64,000 nucleotides of DNA, taken from assembly GCF_028688855.1 (NCBI RefSeq), contig NZ_JAQTXI010000012.1, positions 1 to 64,000 on the forward strand, given 5' to 3'. The notes under the pieces were generated by a model. That model made no database searches and was not told the DNA's origin. It saw only the letters and a list, made by a program, of their open reading frames with translations. The position numbers and the translations under genes are program-made. The first letter of the stretch is position 1, and every line of letters starts with the position of its first letter. Source of the stretch: Neomegalonema sp. (GTDB lineage: Bacteria; Pseudomonadota; Alphaproteobacteria; Rhodobacterales; Rhodobacteraceae). Shown piece by piece: positions 1 to 7,104 of this stretch.

Positions 1-150
1 GTGATTGCCGCCGGGGCGTCCGCCGCCCTGGTTGCCGCCCCAGTTGCCCCAGCTGCCGCCATGCGAGCCGCCCTTGGAGCCGCCTTTCGAGCCGCCCTTG
101 CCGAAGATTCCGCCCAGACCGCCGCCGAGGCCGCCGATGTTCAAGCCCAT
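1..150 (-). CDS. Glycine-rich protein, N-terminal 50 residues only
   Basis: The reverse-strand frame opens with ATG at 150 after a good ribosome site (AGAAGGA, rc of 154-165) and runs off the left edge. The visible residues are almost all Gly, Ser, Lys, His, Trp and Asn. They include a short repeated unit (GGSKGGSKGGSHGGSWGNWGG) followed by a Gly/Asn-rich stretch. There is no signal peptide in the visible part. I do not recognise a family, and low-complexity Gly repeats occur in many unrelated proteins. An AT-rich promoter-like segment lies 70-100 bp upstream, which supports a real gene. Confidence 0.6.
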   Translation of the reverse strand, partial: MGLNIGGLGGGLGGIFGKGGSKGGSKGGSHGGSWGNWGGNQGGGRPGGNH

Positions 151-222
151 GATCGAATCCTTCTGGAGTTGGAGACGGCGCTCACCCGCTGTGAAGCTCT
201 GTCGCCGGTTTCGATATGGCAC

Positions 223-252
223 ATCTTATCGTGAATATTTTACATTGGGCAA
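223..252 (-). promoter_or_regulatory. Candidate sigma70 promoter for the glycine-rich gene
   Basis: Read on the reverse strand, TTGCCC (247-252) is followed after 18 bases by TAAGAT (223-228). The surrounding stretch 225-300 is strikingly AT-rich for this genome, which is typical of a strong promoter or its upstream element. It points towards the gene starting at 150. Assigned from sequence only. Confidence 0.4.
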
Positions 253-408
253 GGTGGATCGTCCTAAATAGATACAATATATCCTTATGGTCAGGATCCT
301 CCCCCGAGATGGACCGCAAAGGTGAAAATCTTCCGCCTTCCGGCGCGAGGCGTCGGCCCTTTCGCCGGTCCCGGAATCCTCCGGATCCGGAGGACCCGAA
401 TCGGTCCT

Positions 409-1152
409 TCAGCGCAGGGCCGCCCGCGCCAGATCCGCGCCCGCTCCGGAGGGATCGCGCGCCAGAGCCTCGCGCCAGTCGGCCTGAGCCCCCGCCGCGT
501 CGCCCAGAGCCCGCCGCGCCGCGCCGCGCTCGTAAAGCGCCAGACTCGACGAAGGCGAAAGCCGCACCGCCGCCTCCGCGCTGGCCAGAGCCCCCGCCGC
601 GTCGCCCGTCCGGCGCAGGGCCGCCGCGTGGAGGCTGCGCAGGTCGGACTCCTGCGGCGCAAGCCGGATCGCCTCGGCCAGATCCGCCGCCGCGCCCGCC
701 GCGTCGTTCAGAGCCGCCCGCGCCCGCGCCCGACCCTCGTAGGCCGCCGCGGAGATTCCCGAACCGGGCGCCGCGCTCAGGGCGTGGCCGTAGTCGGTCT
801 GCGCGCCCGAGGCGTCGCCGCCCGCGAGCCGCAGATCCGCCGCCTGAAGGAAGATCTCGCCGCGCTGAGCCGCAAGCGGCGTCTCCAGGCCCAGAGCCTC
901 CAGAGCCGCCGCCGCCTCCAGCGCGCGGCCCAGCCCCGCCAGAGCCATGGCCTCGCAATGGCGCGCCGGAGCCCCTCCGCCCGCGCCGCGCCAGCCCTGG
1001 GCCTCGGCCAGAGCCCCCGCAGGATCGGAAGCCGCCCGAGTCACGCAGGCTTCGTAGCGGTCGGCGCCGGGGGCGGCGGGATGGGCGGCGTTCTGCGCGA
1101 GGGCGGGCGCCGTCGGGAGCAGGAGCAGGGCGGAGAGGAAGAGGGCGCGCAT
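409..1152 (-). CDS. Exported TPR-repeat protein
   Basis: The product is 247 residues. The open frame extends further upstream, but ATG 1152 is chosen because it follows AGGAGG and gives a clean signal peptide (MRALFLSALLLLPTAPALAQ). The mature part is alanine-rich helical repeats with TPR spacing, for example AAYEGRARARAALNDAAGAAADLAEAIRLAP, split here as repeats around residues 150-245. TPR proteins of this kind are periplasmic scaffolds, so the partner is not evident from sequence. It lies divergent from the SRP RNA/dnaX transcription unit and stands alone. The function is unknown beyond the fold. Confidence 0.7.
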   Translation of the reverse strand: MRALFLSALLLLPTAPALAQNAAHPAAPGADRYEACVTRAASDPAGALAEAQGWRGAGGGAPARHCEAMALAGLGRALEAAAALEALGLETPLAAQRGEIFLQAADLRLAGGDASGAQTDYGHALSAAPGSGISAAAYEGRARARAALNDAAGAAADLAEAIRLAPQESDLRSLHAAALRRTGDAAGALASAEAAVRLSPSSSLALYERGAARRALGDAAGAQADWREALARDPSGAGADLARAALR

Positions 1153-1266
1153 GGAGCCTCCTGAAGGAGTGGGCCGGAAGGCCGCGAGTCTACGCCTCCC
1201 GGCGCTCCGGAGCGAGAGGCGCGCCTTCTCCCCTTGCGCAAAGCCGCGTGAGGCCGATATAGAGGC

Positions 1267-1365
1267 GTCGGGAGGTCGTGCGGGCGGAAGCCTCGCCAAC
1301 CCGGTCAGGTCCGGAAGGAAGCAGCCGTAACGAGATCGCTTTCGGGTCGTGCGGCCTCTCCCGAG
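1267..1365 (+). ncRNA. ffs: Bacterial small signal recognition particle RNA (4.5S type)
   Basis: The conserved SRP domain IV hairpin is plain: GGTCAGGTCCGGAAGGAAG followed by CAGCCGTAACGAG (1303-1334). This includes the GGAA tetraloop and the asymmetric AAGCAG/CAGG internal loop that binds Ffh. The flanks TCGGGAGG (1268-1275) and CCTCTCCCGA (1355-1364) can pair to close the molecule, giving about 99 nt. The RNA works with Ffh and FtsY in co-translational membrane targeting. Placement just before dnaX is common in alphaproteobacteria. The ends are estimated from the pairing and may be off by a few bases. Confidence 0.92.
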
Positions 1366-1392
1366 ATCCGTTCCTCAGGTTCAGGAGGCTGC

Positions 1393-3192
1393 ATGTCCGG
1401 CGGCGCCGCGGACGGAGCGGAGAGCGCGGGCTATCTTGTGCTCGCCCGCAAGCATCGTCCCCAGACCTTCGACGCCCTGATCGGTCAGGAAGCCATGGTC
1501 CGCGTGCTGGCCAACGCCTTCGCGACCGGACGCATCGCTCAGGCCTATGTGCTGACCGGCGTGCGCGGCGTGGGCAAGACCACCACGGCGCGGATCATCG
1601 CGCGCGGGCTGAACTGCGTCGGGCCGGACGGGACCGGCGGACCCACCATCTCCCCCTGCGGACTCTGCGAGCCCTGCCGCGCCATCGCGGAAGGCCGCCA
1701 TGTCGACGTCATCGAGATGGACGCCGCCTCGAACACCGGCGTCGACTCCATGCGCGAGGTCATCGAGAACACGCGCTACCGGCCCGCTTCGGCGCGCTTC
1801 AAGGTCTATGTCGTGGACGAGGCGCACATGCTCTCGACTTCGGCCTTCAACGCCTTGCTGAAGACCCTCGAAGAGCCGCCGCCGCATGTGAAGTTCCTCT
1901 TCGCCACCACCGAAATCCGCAAGATGCCCGCCACGATCCTCTCGCGCTGCCAGAGGTTCGACCTGAGGCGCGTCTCCGTCGAGCGCATGACGGCCTATCT
2001 GGGCGAGCTGGCCGGGCGCGAGGGCGCGAAGCTGGAGCCCGAGGCTCTGGCGCTGATCGCGCGGGCTTCGGAAGGCTCGGTGCGCGACGGGCTGTCGATT
2101 CTGGATCAGGCCATCGCCACGGCGGCGGGAGAAACCGCCGCCGCCGCCGAGATCCGGCGCATGCTGGGGCTGGCGGATCGGGCGCGGATCCATGATCTGC
2201 TCGACCATATCCTGAAGGGCGCCCCCGCCGAGGCTCTGGCGGAGCTGCGCGACCAATACGCCGCGGGCGCCGATCCGGCGGGGATCCTCCGCGAACTGGC
2301 CGAGGCCGTCCACGGGCTTTCGGTGCTGAAGGTCTCGCCGGAGCATGCGGACCCGGCGCTTTCCTCCGAGGCTCAGGCCCGCAGTCGCGCCATGGCCGAG
2401 GGGCTCGCCATGCGCACGCTCACGCGGCTCTGGCAGATGCTGCTGAAGGCGCTGGAGGAGGCCGACCAGGCGCCTTCCGCGCTGATGGCCGCCGAGATGG
2501 CCGTCATCCGGATCTGCTGGGTCGCGGATCTGCCCAGCCCCGAGGAGATCCTCAAGCGTCTGGAGGCCGAAGGCCCCGCCGCTTCTCCTGCCGGTCCTTC
2601 GGCGCCTCCGGGCGGCGGGGGAGGGGGCGCGCGGGCGGCTCTGGCCCTGGCGCCCCAGCCTCTGGGCGAGGCCGCGCCCCTGGAGGCCGTCGCGCCGCAG
2701 CATGATCCCGCGCCGCAGGATCTTCAGGGGCTCTCGGCGCTCTTGCGGGCGAAGAAGGAGCTGGTCCTCGCGCTGGAGGTGGAGGGTGGCCTTCGGCCCA
2801 CGCGCTTCGAGCCCGGACGCATCCTCTTCGCGCCCTCCGGATCCTATGGCGGCGAGGCCGCCTTGCGCCTGTCGCAGAAGCTGGCCGCCTGGACGGGCCG
2901 TCCCTGGCTGATCGAGCCCGACGAAGCCGCGCCGACCGCCGCCGCCGCGCCCGCGAGCTTCGCCGAATCCCGCGCCGCCGCCGTCGAGGCGCTGTCGGAG
3001 CGGCTGCGGGCGGATCCTGCGGTGGCGGCTCTGCTGGCCGCCTTTCCGGGCGCCGAATTGCTGAAATCGGCGCCTCCCGCCGCGACGCCCGCCCCCGCCG
3101 ATCCGCCGCCCCTCGGCGACGGAGAGGCGCCGGAGGATCCGGAGGCTTACGGCGCCGCTTTCGATGATGAAGCCCCATGGGGAGAAGAGTGA
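1393..3192 (+). CDS. dnaX: DNA polymerase III subunit gamma/tau
   Basis: This 599-residue protein is the clamp-loader ATPase of the replisome. Visible elements are the P-loop GVGKTT (about 59-64), a zinc module with Cys75, Cys89, Cys92 and Cys95, Walker B VDEAH (141-145) and the SRC arginine-finger motif (184-186). After about residue 380 comes a Pro/Ala/Gly-rich linker and a C-terminal tau-like domain. AGGAGG stands 7 bases before ATG 1393. The stop overlaps the next start (TGATG), so ybaB is probably translationally coupled. I saw no A-rich slippery site of the E. coli type, so a shorter gamma form by frameshift is not indicated. Confidence 0.97.
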   Translation: MSGGAADGAESAGYLVLARKHRPQTFDALIGQEAMVRVLANAFATGRIAQAYVLTGVRGVGKTTTARIIARGLNCVGPDGTGGPTISPCGLCEPCRAIAEGRHVDVIEMDAASNTGVDSMREVIENTRYRPASARFKVYVVDEAHMLSTSAFNALLKTLEEPPPHVKFLFATTEIRKMPATILSRCQRFDLRRVSVERMTAYLGELAGREGAKLEPEALALIARASEGSVRDGLSILDQAIATAAGETAAAAEIRRMLGLADRARIHDLLDHILKGAPAEALAELRDQYAAGADPAGILRELAEAVHGLSVLKVSPEHADPALSSEAQARSRAMAEGLAMRTLTRLWQMLLKALEEADQAPSALMAAEMAVIRICWVADLPSPEEILKRLEAEGPAASPAGPSAPPGGGGGGARAALALAPQPLGEAAPLEAVAPQHDPAPQDLQGLSALLRAKKELVLALEVEGGLRPTRFEPGRILFAPSGSYGGEAALRLSQKLAAWTGRPWLIEPDEAAPTAAAAPASFAESRAAAVEALSERLRADPAVAALLAAFPGAELLKSAPPAATPAPADPPPLGDGEAPEDPEAYGAAFDDEAPWGEE

Positions 3193-3527
3193 TGTTCGGA
3201 GCGATGAAGGGCCTTGGCGACATCGGCAAGATGATGAAGCAGGCCAAGGAGATGCAGGAGAAGATGGCCCAGATGCAGGAGGATCTCGACCGCGTCGAGG
3301 TCGAGGGCCGTTCGGGGGCCGGGCTGGTCCATGCGGTGATGAGCGCCAAGGGCGACCTGCGCAAGCTGACCATCGACCCGAGCCTGCTCGATCCCGCCGA
3401 CGCCGAGATGGTCGGCGATCTGATCGTCGCCGCCGTGGCCGACGCCCGCGAAAAGGCCGCCGTGAAGATGCAGGAGGAGATGGCCAAGGTCACTCAGGGC
3501 CTGCCGCCGGGCATCTTCGGGGGCTGA
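3192..3527 (+). CDS. ybaB: YbaB/EbfC family nucleoid-associated DNA-binding protein
   Basis: This 111-residue protein begins MFGAMKGLGDIGKMMKQAKE, with the family's Met/Lys-rich first helix. The core EVEGRSGAGLVHAVMSAKGD is followed by a helix with LIVAAVADAREKA, and the tail is LPPGIFGG. Family members are dimeric tweezer-shaped DNA binders. I start at ATG 3192, which overlaps the dnaX stop and has GGGAGA upstream, rather than an in-frame ATG at 3177. In many bacteria recR follows ybaB, but here a hairpin and an opposing gene follow instead. Confidence 0.93.
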   Translation: MFGAMKGLGDIGKMMKQAKEMQEKMAQMQEDLDRVEVEGRSGAGLVHAVMSAKGDLRKLTIDPSLLDPADAEMVGDLIVAAVADAREKAAVKMQEEMAKVTQGLPPGIFGG

Positions 3528-3541
3528 GCCCTCGGGAGAAG

Positions 3542-3559
3542 CGGGCGGCGCGCCGCCCG
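3542..3559. terminator. Perfect GC palindrome between convergent genes
   Basis: CGGGCGGCG followed immediately by CGCCGCCCG forms a 9-bp palindrome, flanked by AA before and CTT after. It sits 14 bases past the ybaB stop and just beyond the stop of the opposing small gene. It probably ends transcription from both sides. Confidence 0.5.
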
Positions 3560-3570
3560 TCTTCCGGATT

Positions 3571-3747
3571 TCAGGCGTCCGAAAACTCGGCCGCGCCCCT
3601 GACCTCGCGGCGGGCGGCGGTCCGGCGGCGATGATCGGCGAATTTCTCGCCTTCGCGACGGCCGGTGCGGAAGCCGTTGACCTTCCAGGTCTTGCAGAGC
3701 TTGCAGCCCGCCCTCTGGTTGCGGGCGCGGCCTCTCTTGTGATGCAT
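3571..3747 (-). CDS. Small basic CxxC protein, 58 residues
   Basis: ATG 3747 has AAGGAG eight bases upstream. The product begins MHHKRGRARNQRAG, then CKLCKTWKVNGFRTGRREG, then a basic helix with HRRRTAARREVRG. It is very rich in Arg and Lys with a single Cys-x-x-Cys pair, resembling small zinc-knuckle or nucleic-acid-binding proteins. I cannot assign a function. It points towards ybaB and shares a terminator palindrome with it. A dimer or partner would be needed for a four-Cys metal site. Confidence 0.65.
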   Translation of the reverse strand: MHHKRGRARNQRAGCKLCKTWKVNGFRTGRREGEKFADHRRRTAARREVRGAAEFSDA

Positions 3748-3971
3748 GGGGGTTCTCCTTCAGCGAAAGGACCTTGCGTCGGAATGTCGCGAGTCGGGCC
3801 GCCGCGCAAGTCCCGCCTGCGGGCTCGCCCGGAAAAAACCCGCCCCGATGCGCTCCGGACGCGCCTTTCCGGAGCCTGCGCGGCAGGCGATTCGCCGCAT
3901 CCCCTTTCGCCTGCGCGCTCAAGGCGGTTATGGTGCCAAGCAGGGGATCGGCGTGCGAAAGAGAGCGGGTC

Positions 3972-5027
3972 ATGCAGGCGAGGACGGGGCGGGCGCAGGA
4001 GAAGACGCCCGCAAGGAGACGCATCAACGGGGGCAGGGCGATCAGGTGGGGAATCTGGCGGGGAATCCGGAGCGGCGCGGCTCTGGGGCTTCTGGTCTGG
4101 GCCTCGGGGGCCGAGGCGCAGCGCGTCGGAGAGCCTCCCGAACCGGGACGCGTCTATACGGGCGAAGGCCGCTGGATCGGCGGCCTGCCGGATCTGGCGG
4201 CGCGTCTGGCCGAGACGCGCTTCGTGGCCATCGGCGAGACTCATGACAATCCCGATCATCACCGGATCCAGGCGGCTCTGACCGCCTCCCTCAAGCCCGA
4301 AGTTCTGGCCTTCGAGATGTTCCCCGAAGAGAGCGAGGAGGCGCTGAACGACCTGCGGGCCTTCGGCGTCTCGCGCGCGCGCCTCGCGGAGGCGCTGGAC
4401 TGGGAGAACCGCGGTTGGGGCGACTGGGATTTCTACGCCCAGATCCTGGAGGCCGCGCCCTGGGCGGGCGTGACCGGCGGCGGTCTGCCGCGCGACGTCC
4501 TGCGCCGGGTCTCCGCCGAGGGGCTTTCGGCCGCGCCCGGCGACCTCGTGGCGCGCTACGGGCTGGAGGCGCCTCTCGCGCCGGAGGCCGAGGCGGCCTT
4601 GCTCGGGATCTTGAACGAATCGCATTGCGGCCATCTGCCCGCCGCTCGGGTGGGAGGGATGATGGCGGTCCAGCGGCTCTGGGACGCCAGCTTCGCCGAG
4701 GCCTGGGCGCGCGGCGCCGGAGAGGAAGGACGCGGCGTGCTGATCGCGGGCGCAGCCCATGTGCGTTCGGATTGGGCGGCTCCTGCCCTGATGCGGCGCG
4801 CCCATCCGGAGGCCAGGGTGGCGGCGGTGGGGCTCTTCGGCCATCGGCCCGAAGCGCAGACGCTCGCCGATTACGATCTTGCGCCTTACGACTTCATCGT
4901 CATCACCGAGGCCGATCCCGAGCGTCCCGACCCTTGCGCGGGTCTGCGCGCCGCCGCCGAGGCTCGCGCCCGCGCGGAGGCCGGAGCCCCCGAAGAGCCC
5001 GAAGCCGGAGAGACCGGCGCGCCCTGA
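3972..5027 (+). CDS. ChaN-like (DUF399) exported protein
   Basis: The product is 351 residues. After a long basic n-region there is a signal sequence ending near ASGAEAQ. The mature protein has the ChaN family hallmarks: VAIGETHDNPDHHRIQ near the start, LAFEMFPEE, and a late IAGAAHVRSDW segment. ChaN of Campylobacter binds haem, but many relatives have no proven role, so the haem link is family inference. Start choice: ATG 3972 gives the export signal. The open frame reaches back to 3774 but that part is Arg/Pro-rich and unlike the family. The C-terminus is an acidic Ala/Glu tail. Confidence 0.75.
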   Translation: MQARTGRAQEKTPARRRINGGRAIRWGIWRGIRSGAALGLLVWASGAEAQRVGEPPEPGRVYTGEGRWIGGLPDLAARLAETRFVAIGETHDNPDHHRIQAALTASLKPEVLAFEMFPEESEEALNDLRAFGVSRARLAEALDWENRGWGDWDFYAQILEAAPWAGVTGGGLPRDVLRRVSAEGLSAAPGDLVARYGLEAPLAPEAEAALLGILNESHCGHLPAARVGGMMAVQRLWDASFAEAWARGAGEEGRGVLIAGAAHVRSDWAAPALMRRAHPEARVAAVGLFGHRPEAQTLADYDLAPYDFIVITEADPERPDPCAGLRAAAEARARAEAGAPEEPEAGETGAP

Positions 5028-5169
5028 GCGCCCCCTCCGGAAGAGGCGCTCCCGGAAGGCGCGGCCCGGCTCACAAGCGCGCGAGAGCCCCTGTCCTGTC
5101 CGGGGTTTGCGGCTATGCTGCGCCGCGCGGGGCTCCGGTCGGGGCCCCGAGGATGAGTGAAGGAAGGCC

Positions 5170-5652
5170 ATGTCCGATTCTGCGAAATCCGTCCTGACGC
5201 GTCGGGAGGCTCTGGCCCTGGGCGGCGCGGCGATGCTCGGCGCGGGCCTGGGCCCGGTCGGGGCCCTCGCGCGGGAGGCCTCGGCGATCGGCCCCGCCAC
5301 GGCGCAGGCTCTGGCGGCGCGGGGCTGGTCGGAGGCGGCCTTCGATCCGCGTCTGAGCCTGAGTCTGCCCGATGTGGTGGAGAACGGCGCCAATGCGCCC
5401 GTGGACCTCTCCATGTCGGACCTGCCCGAGGGGGTCTTCGTGAAGCGGCTGGGGCTTTACGCCGAAGCGAACTTCACGCCGGAGATCGCGCTCTACCGTT
5501 TCGGCCCCGCGACGGGCGCGCCCCTGCGGATCTCGGTGCGGGCGCGTCTGGCGGAGTCGCAGACGGTCCTCGCCGTGGCGGAGCTCTCCGACGGGAGCCT
5601 GCTGGCGGCGGATTTCGCGGTCAAGGTCGCCATCGGCGGCTGCGCGGGCTGA
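5170..5652 (+). CDS. soxY: Thiosulfate oxidation carrier protein SoxY
   Basis: The product is 160 residues. It has a twin-arginine-like leader (LTRREALALGGAAMLG), a SoxY immunoglobulin-like domain, and the flexible C-terminus IGGCAG with the sulfur-carrying Cys158. Most SoxY proteins end GGCGG, so the Ala here is a small departure. In the Sox pathway, SoxYZ carries the sulfur atom on this cysteine in the periplasm. AAGGAAGG precedes ATG 5170. soxZ follows after 13 bases. No soxA, soxX, soxB or soxCD is in the window. Confidence 0.9.
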   Translation: MSDSAKSVLTRREALALGGAAMLGAGLGPVGALAREASAIGPATAQALAARGWSEAAFDPRLSLSLPDVVENGANAPVDLSMSDLPEGVFVKRLGLYAEANFTPEIALYRFGPATGAPLRISVRARLAESQTVLAVAELSDGSLLAADFAVKVAIGGCAG

Positions 5653-5665
5653 GGAGGAAGCGTCC

Positions 5666-6007
5666 ATGAGCGACGAGGAATACGAGATCAGGCCGCGTCT
5701 GCGGGCTCCGAAGACCGCCGCCCCCGGCGAGCGCGTCACCATCCGCAGCCTGCTGATGCATCCGATGGAATCGGGGCGGCGCAAGGATCTGGAGGGGAAG
5801 GACATCCCGCGCCGGATCATCTACAGCGCCCGCTTCACGGTCGGGGGCGAGGAGGTCTTCGCGGCGGAGCTCTCGCCCATGAACGCCTCGCCGCTCTATC
5901 TCGAATTCGACCTGACCATAGAGGGCCCGACGCTCCTCGAAGCGGAGTGGATCGAGGACGGCGACGAACGCCGCTGGACCGCCTCGACGCGCATCGAGAT
6001 CGCCTGA
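5666..6007 (+). CDS. soxZ: Thiosulfate oxidation carrier complex protein SoxZ
   Basis: The product is 113 residues. Family signatures are PRLRAPKTAAPGERVTIRSL, the HPMESGRRKD segment, IPRRII and the SPLYLEFDL strand. SoxZ has no signal peptide and forms the heterodimer with SoxY that is exported together with it. Length and spacing fit a soxYZ operon that also includes the CcdA-like gene 27 bases downstream. Confidence 0.93.
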   Translation: MSDEEYEIRPRLRAPKTAAPGERVTIRSLLMHPMESGRRKDLEGKDIPRRIIYSARFTVGGEEVFAAELSPMNASPLYLEFDLTIEGPTLLEAEWIEDGDERRWTASTRIEIA

Positions 6008-6034
6008 CCCCTTTCCCCTGCGGAGCCCTGCCTC

Positions 6035-6847
6035 ATGACCGCCCTTTCCGATTCCGGGGTCAATCCTCGTCGCCGCGCCTTCGTGACGGCCCTGTTCTTC
6101 GTGGCGGGGCTGGCGACGGTCTTCATCGCGCTCGGGGCGACGGCCTCGGCGCTGGGCCAGGCTCTGGCGCGCTACAAGGACCTGCTCGCCATGGCGGGCG
6201 GGGCGGTGATTCTCGTCTTCGGGCTGCATTTCCTCGGGATCCTGCGGATTCCCTTCCTCTATCGCGAGGCGCGGGTGCAGGGCGTGGGCGGAGGGGGCAC
6301 GCGCCTGGGCGCCTACGCCATGGGTCTGGCCTTCGCCTTCGGCTGGACGCCCTGCGTCGGGCCGGTGCTGGCGGCGGTGCTGTTTCAGGCGGCTCAGGCC
6401 GAAAGCCTCGGGCGCGGGGTGGGGCTGCTGGCGGCCTATTCGGCGGGGCTCGGGATTCCCTTCCTGCTGGCGGCCTTGTTCATCACGCCCTTTCTGGGCT
6501 TCGTGAAGCGGTTCCGCAGAAGCCTCGGGGTGATCGAGAAGGTCATGGGCGGGATTCTGGTGGTCGTGGGGCTGTTGTTCCTGACCGGCGGATTCACCCA
6601 GCTTTCGCTCTGGATGCTGGAGAACATGCCCTTCCTCGCCCAGATCGAGACCTTCGCGCCCGGCGCCGAGGGGCTGCGCAGCGGCGGAATCGACGTGGGC
6701 TATCCGGCGGCCTTCTTCGGCGGGCTGCTGAGCTTCCTGTCGCCTTGCGTGTTGCCTCTGGCGCCGCCCTATCTGGCCTATGTCGCGGGGATGAGCCTCG
6801 ACGAGATGAAGGGCGACGGAGAGATGAAGGCGGTGAAGGCGGCCTGA
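6035..6847 (+). CDS. CcdA-family thiol reductant transporter, apparently circularly permuted
   Basis: This 270-residue membrane protein has CcdA/SoxV sequence throughout, but the helices are in the order 2-3-4-5-6-1. It opens with NPRRRAFVTALFF (normally helix 2). It carries the second redox cysteine in GWTPCVGPV (Cys107, normally helix 4), and helix 6 ends near residue 185. After a periplasmic-type linker comes GGLLSFLSPCVLPLAPPYL (Cys238), normally helix 1. CcdA passes electrons from cytoplasmic thioredoxin to periplasmic thiols through these two cysteines. With soxYZ upstream, a SoxV-like job of keeping SoxY reduced is likely. The rearranged order keeps both loop ends on the cytoplasmic side, so the fold could survive. 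Confidence 0.85.
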   Translation: MTALSDSGVNPRRRAFVTALFFVAGLATVFIALGATASALGQALARYKDLLAMAGGAVILVFGLHFLGILRIPFLYREARVQGVGGGGTRLGAYAMGLAFAFGWTPCVGPVLAAVLFQAAQAESLGRGVGLLAAYSAGLGIPFLLAALFITPFLGFVKRFRRSLGVIEKVMGGILVVVGLLFLTGGFTQLSLWMLENMPFLAQIETFAPGAEGLRSGGIDVGYPAAFFGGLLSFLSPCVLPLAPPYLAYVAGMSLDEMKGDGEMKAVKAA

Positions 6848-6854
6848 GGGAGGG

Positions 6855-7103
6855 TCAGTCCCCGCCGCGTTCGATGACGAAGATCAGGGCGCCCTCGAAA
6901 TTCCGGCGGGTGTCGATCAGCTTGTGGCCCTGTTCGGCGCAATAATGGGGCGCGTCGACGATGGCGGCGGGGTCGTCCGCGATCAGACGCAGACGACTCC
7001 CCGGACGCATCCCCTGAAGCCGCTTGTGCGCCTTCAGCACCGGCAGGGGGCATTTCAGCCCCCTGGCGTCCATTTCGGATTCCATGTCGGGTTCTTCGGT
7101 CAC
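6855..7103 (-). CDS. tusA: TusA-family sulfurtransferase
   Basis: The product is 82 residues from a GTG start at 7103. That start lies one base past the stop of the upstream ketoacyl synthase and has GGAAGG before it; ATG 7085 is an alternative. It holds the TusA motif DARGLKCPLPVLK, with the sulfur-accepting Cys in CPxP, and the later segment LRLIADDPAA. TusA proteins relay persulfide sulfur in the cytoplasm for tRNA thiolation, cofactor synthesis or sulfur oxidation. It is last in the lpxD operon and converges on the soxYZ-ccdA unit with 7 bases between the stops. Confidence 0.9.
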   Translation of the reverse strand: MTEEPDMESEMDARGLKCPLPVLKAHKRLQGMRPGSRLRLIADDPAAIVDAPHYCAEQGHKLIDTRRNFEGALIFVIERGGD

Positions 7104-7104
7104 G

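Noticed and set aside
216..1262. Long forward open frame of 348 codons opposite the TPR protein
   Set aside because: It is Arg/Pro-rich antisense sequence caused by high GC, with no ribosome site. The reverse-strand TPR gene with signal peptide explains the region.
1393..3192. Programmed frameshift in dnaX giving gamma
   Set aside because: No A-rich slippery heptamer like that of E. coli was found in the linker region.
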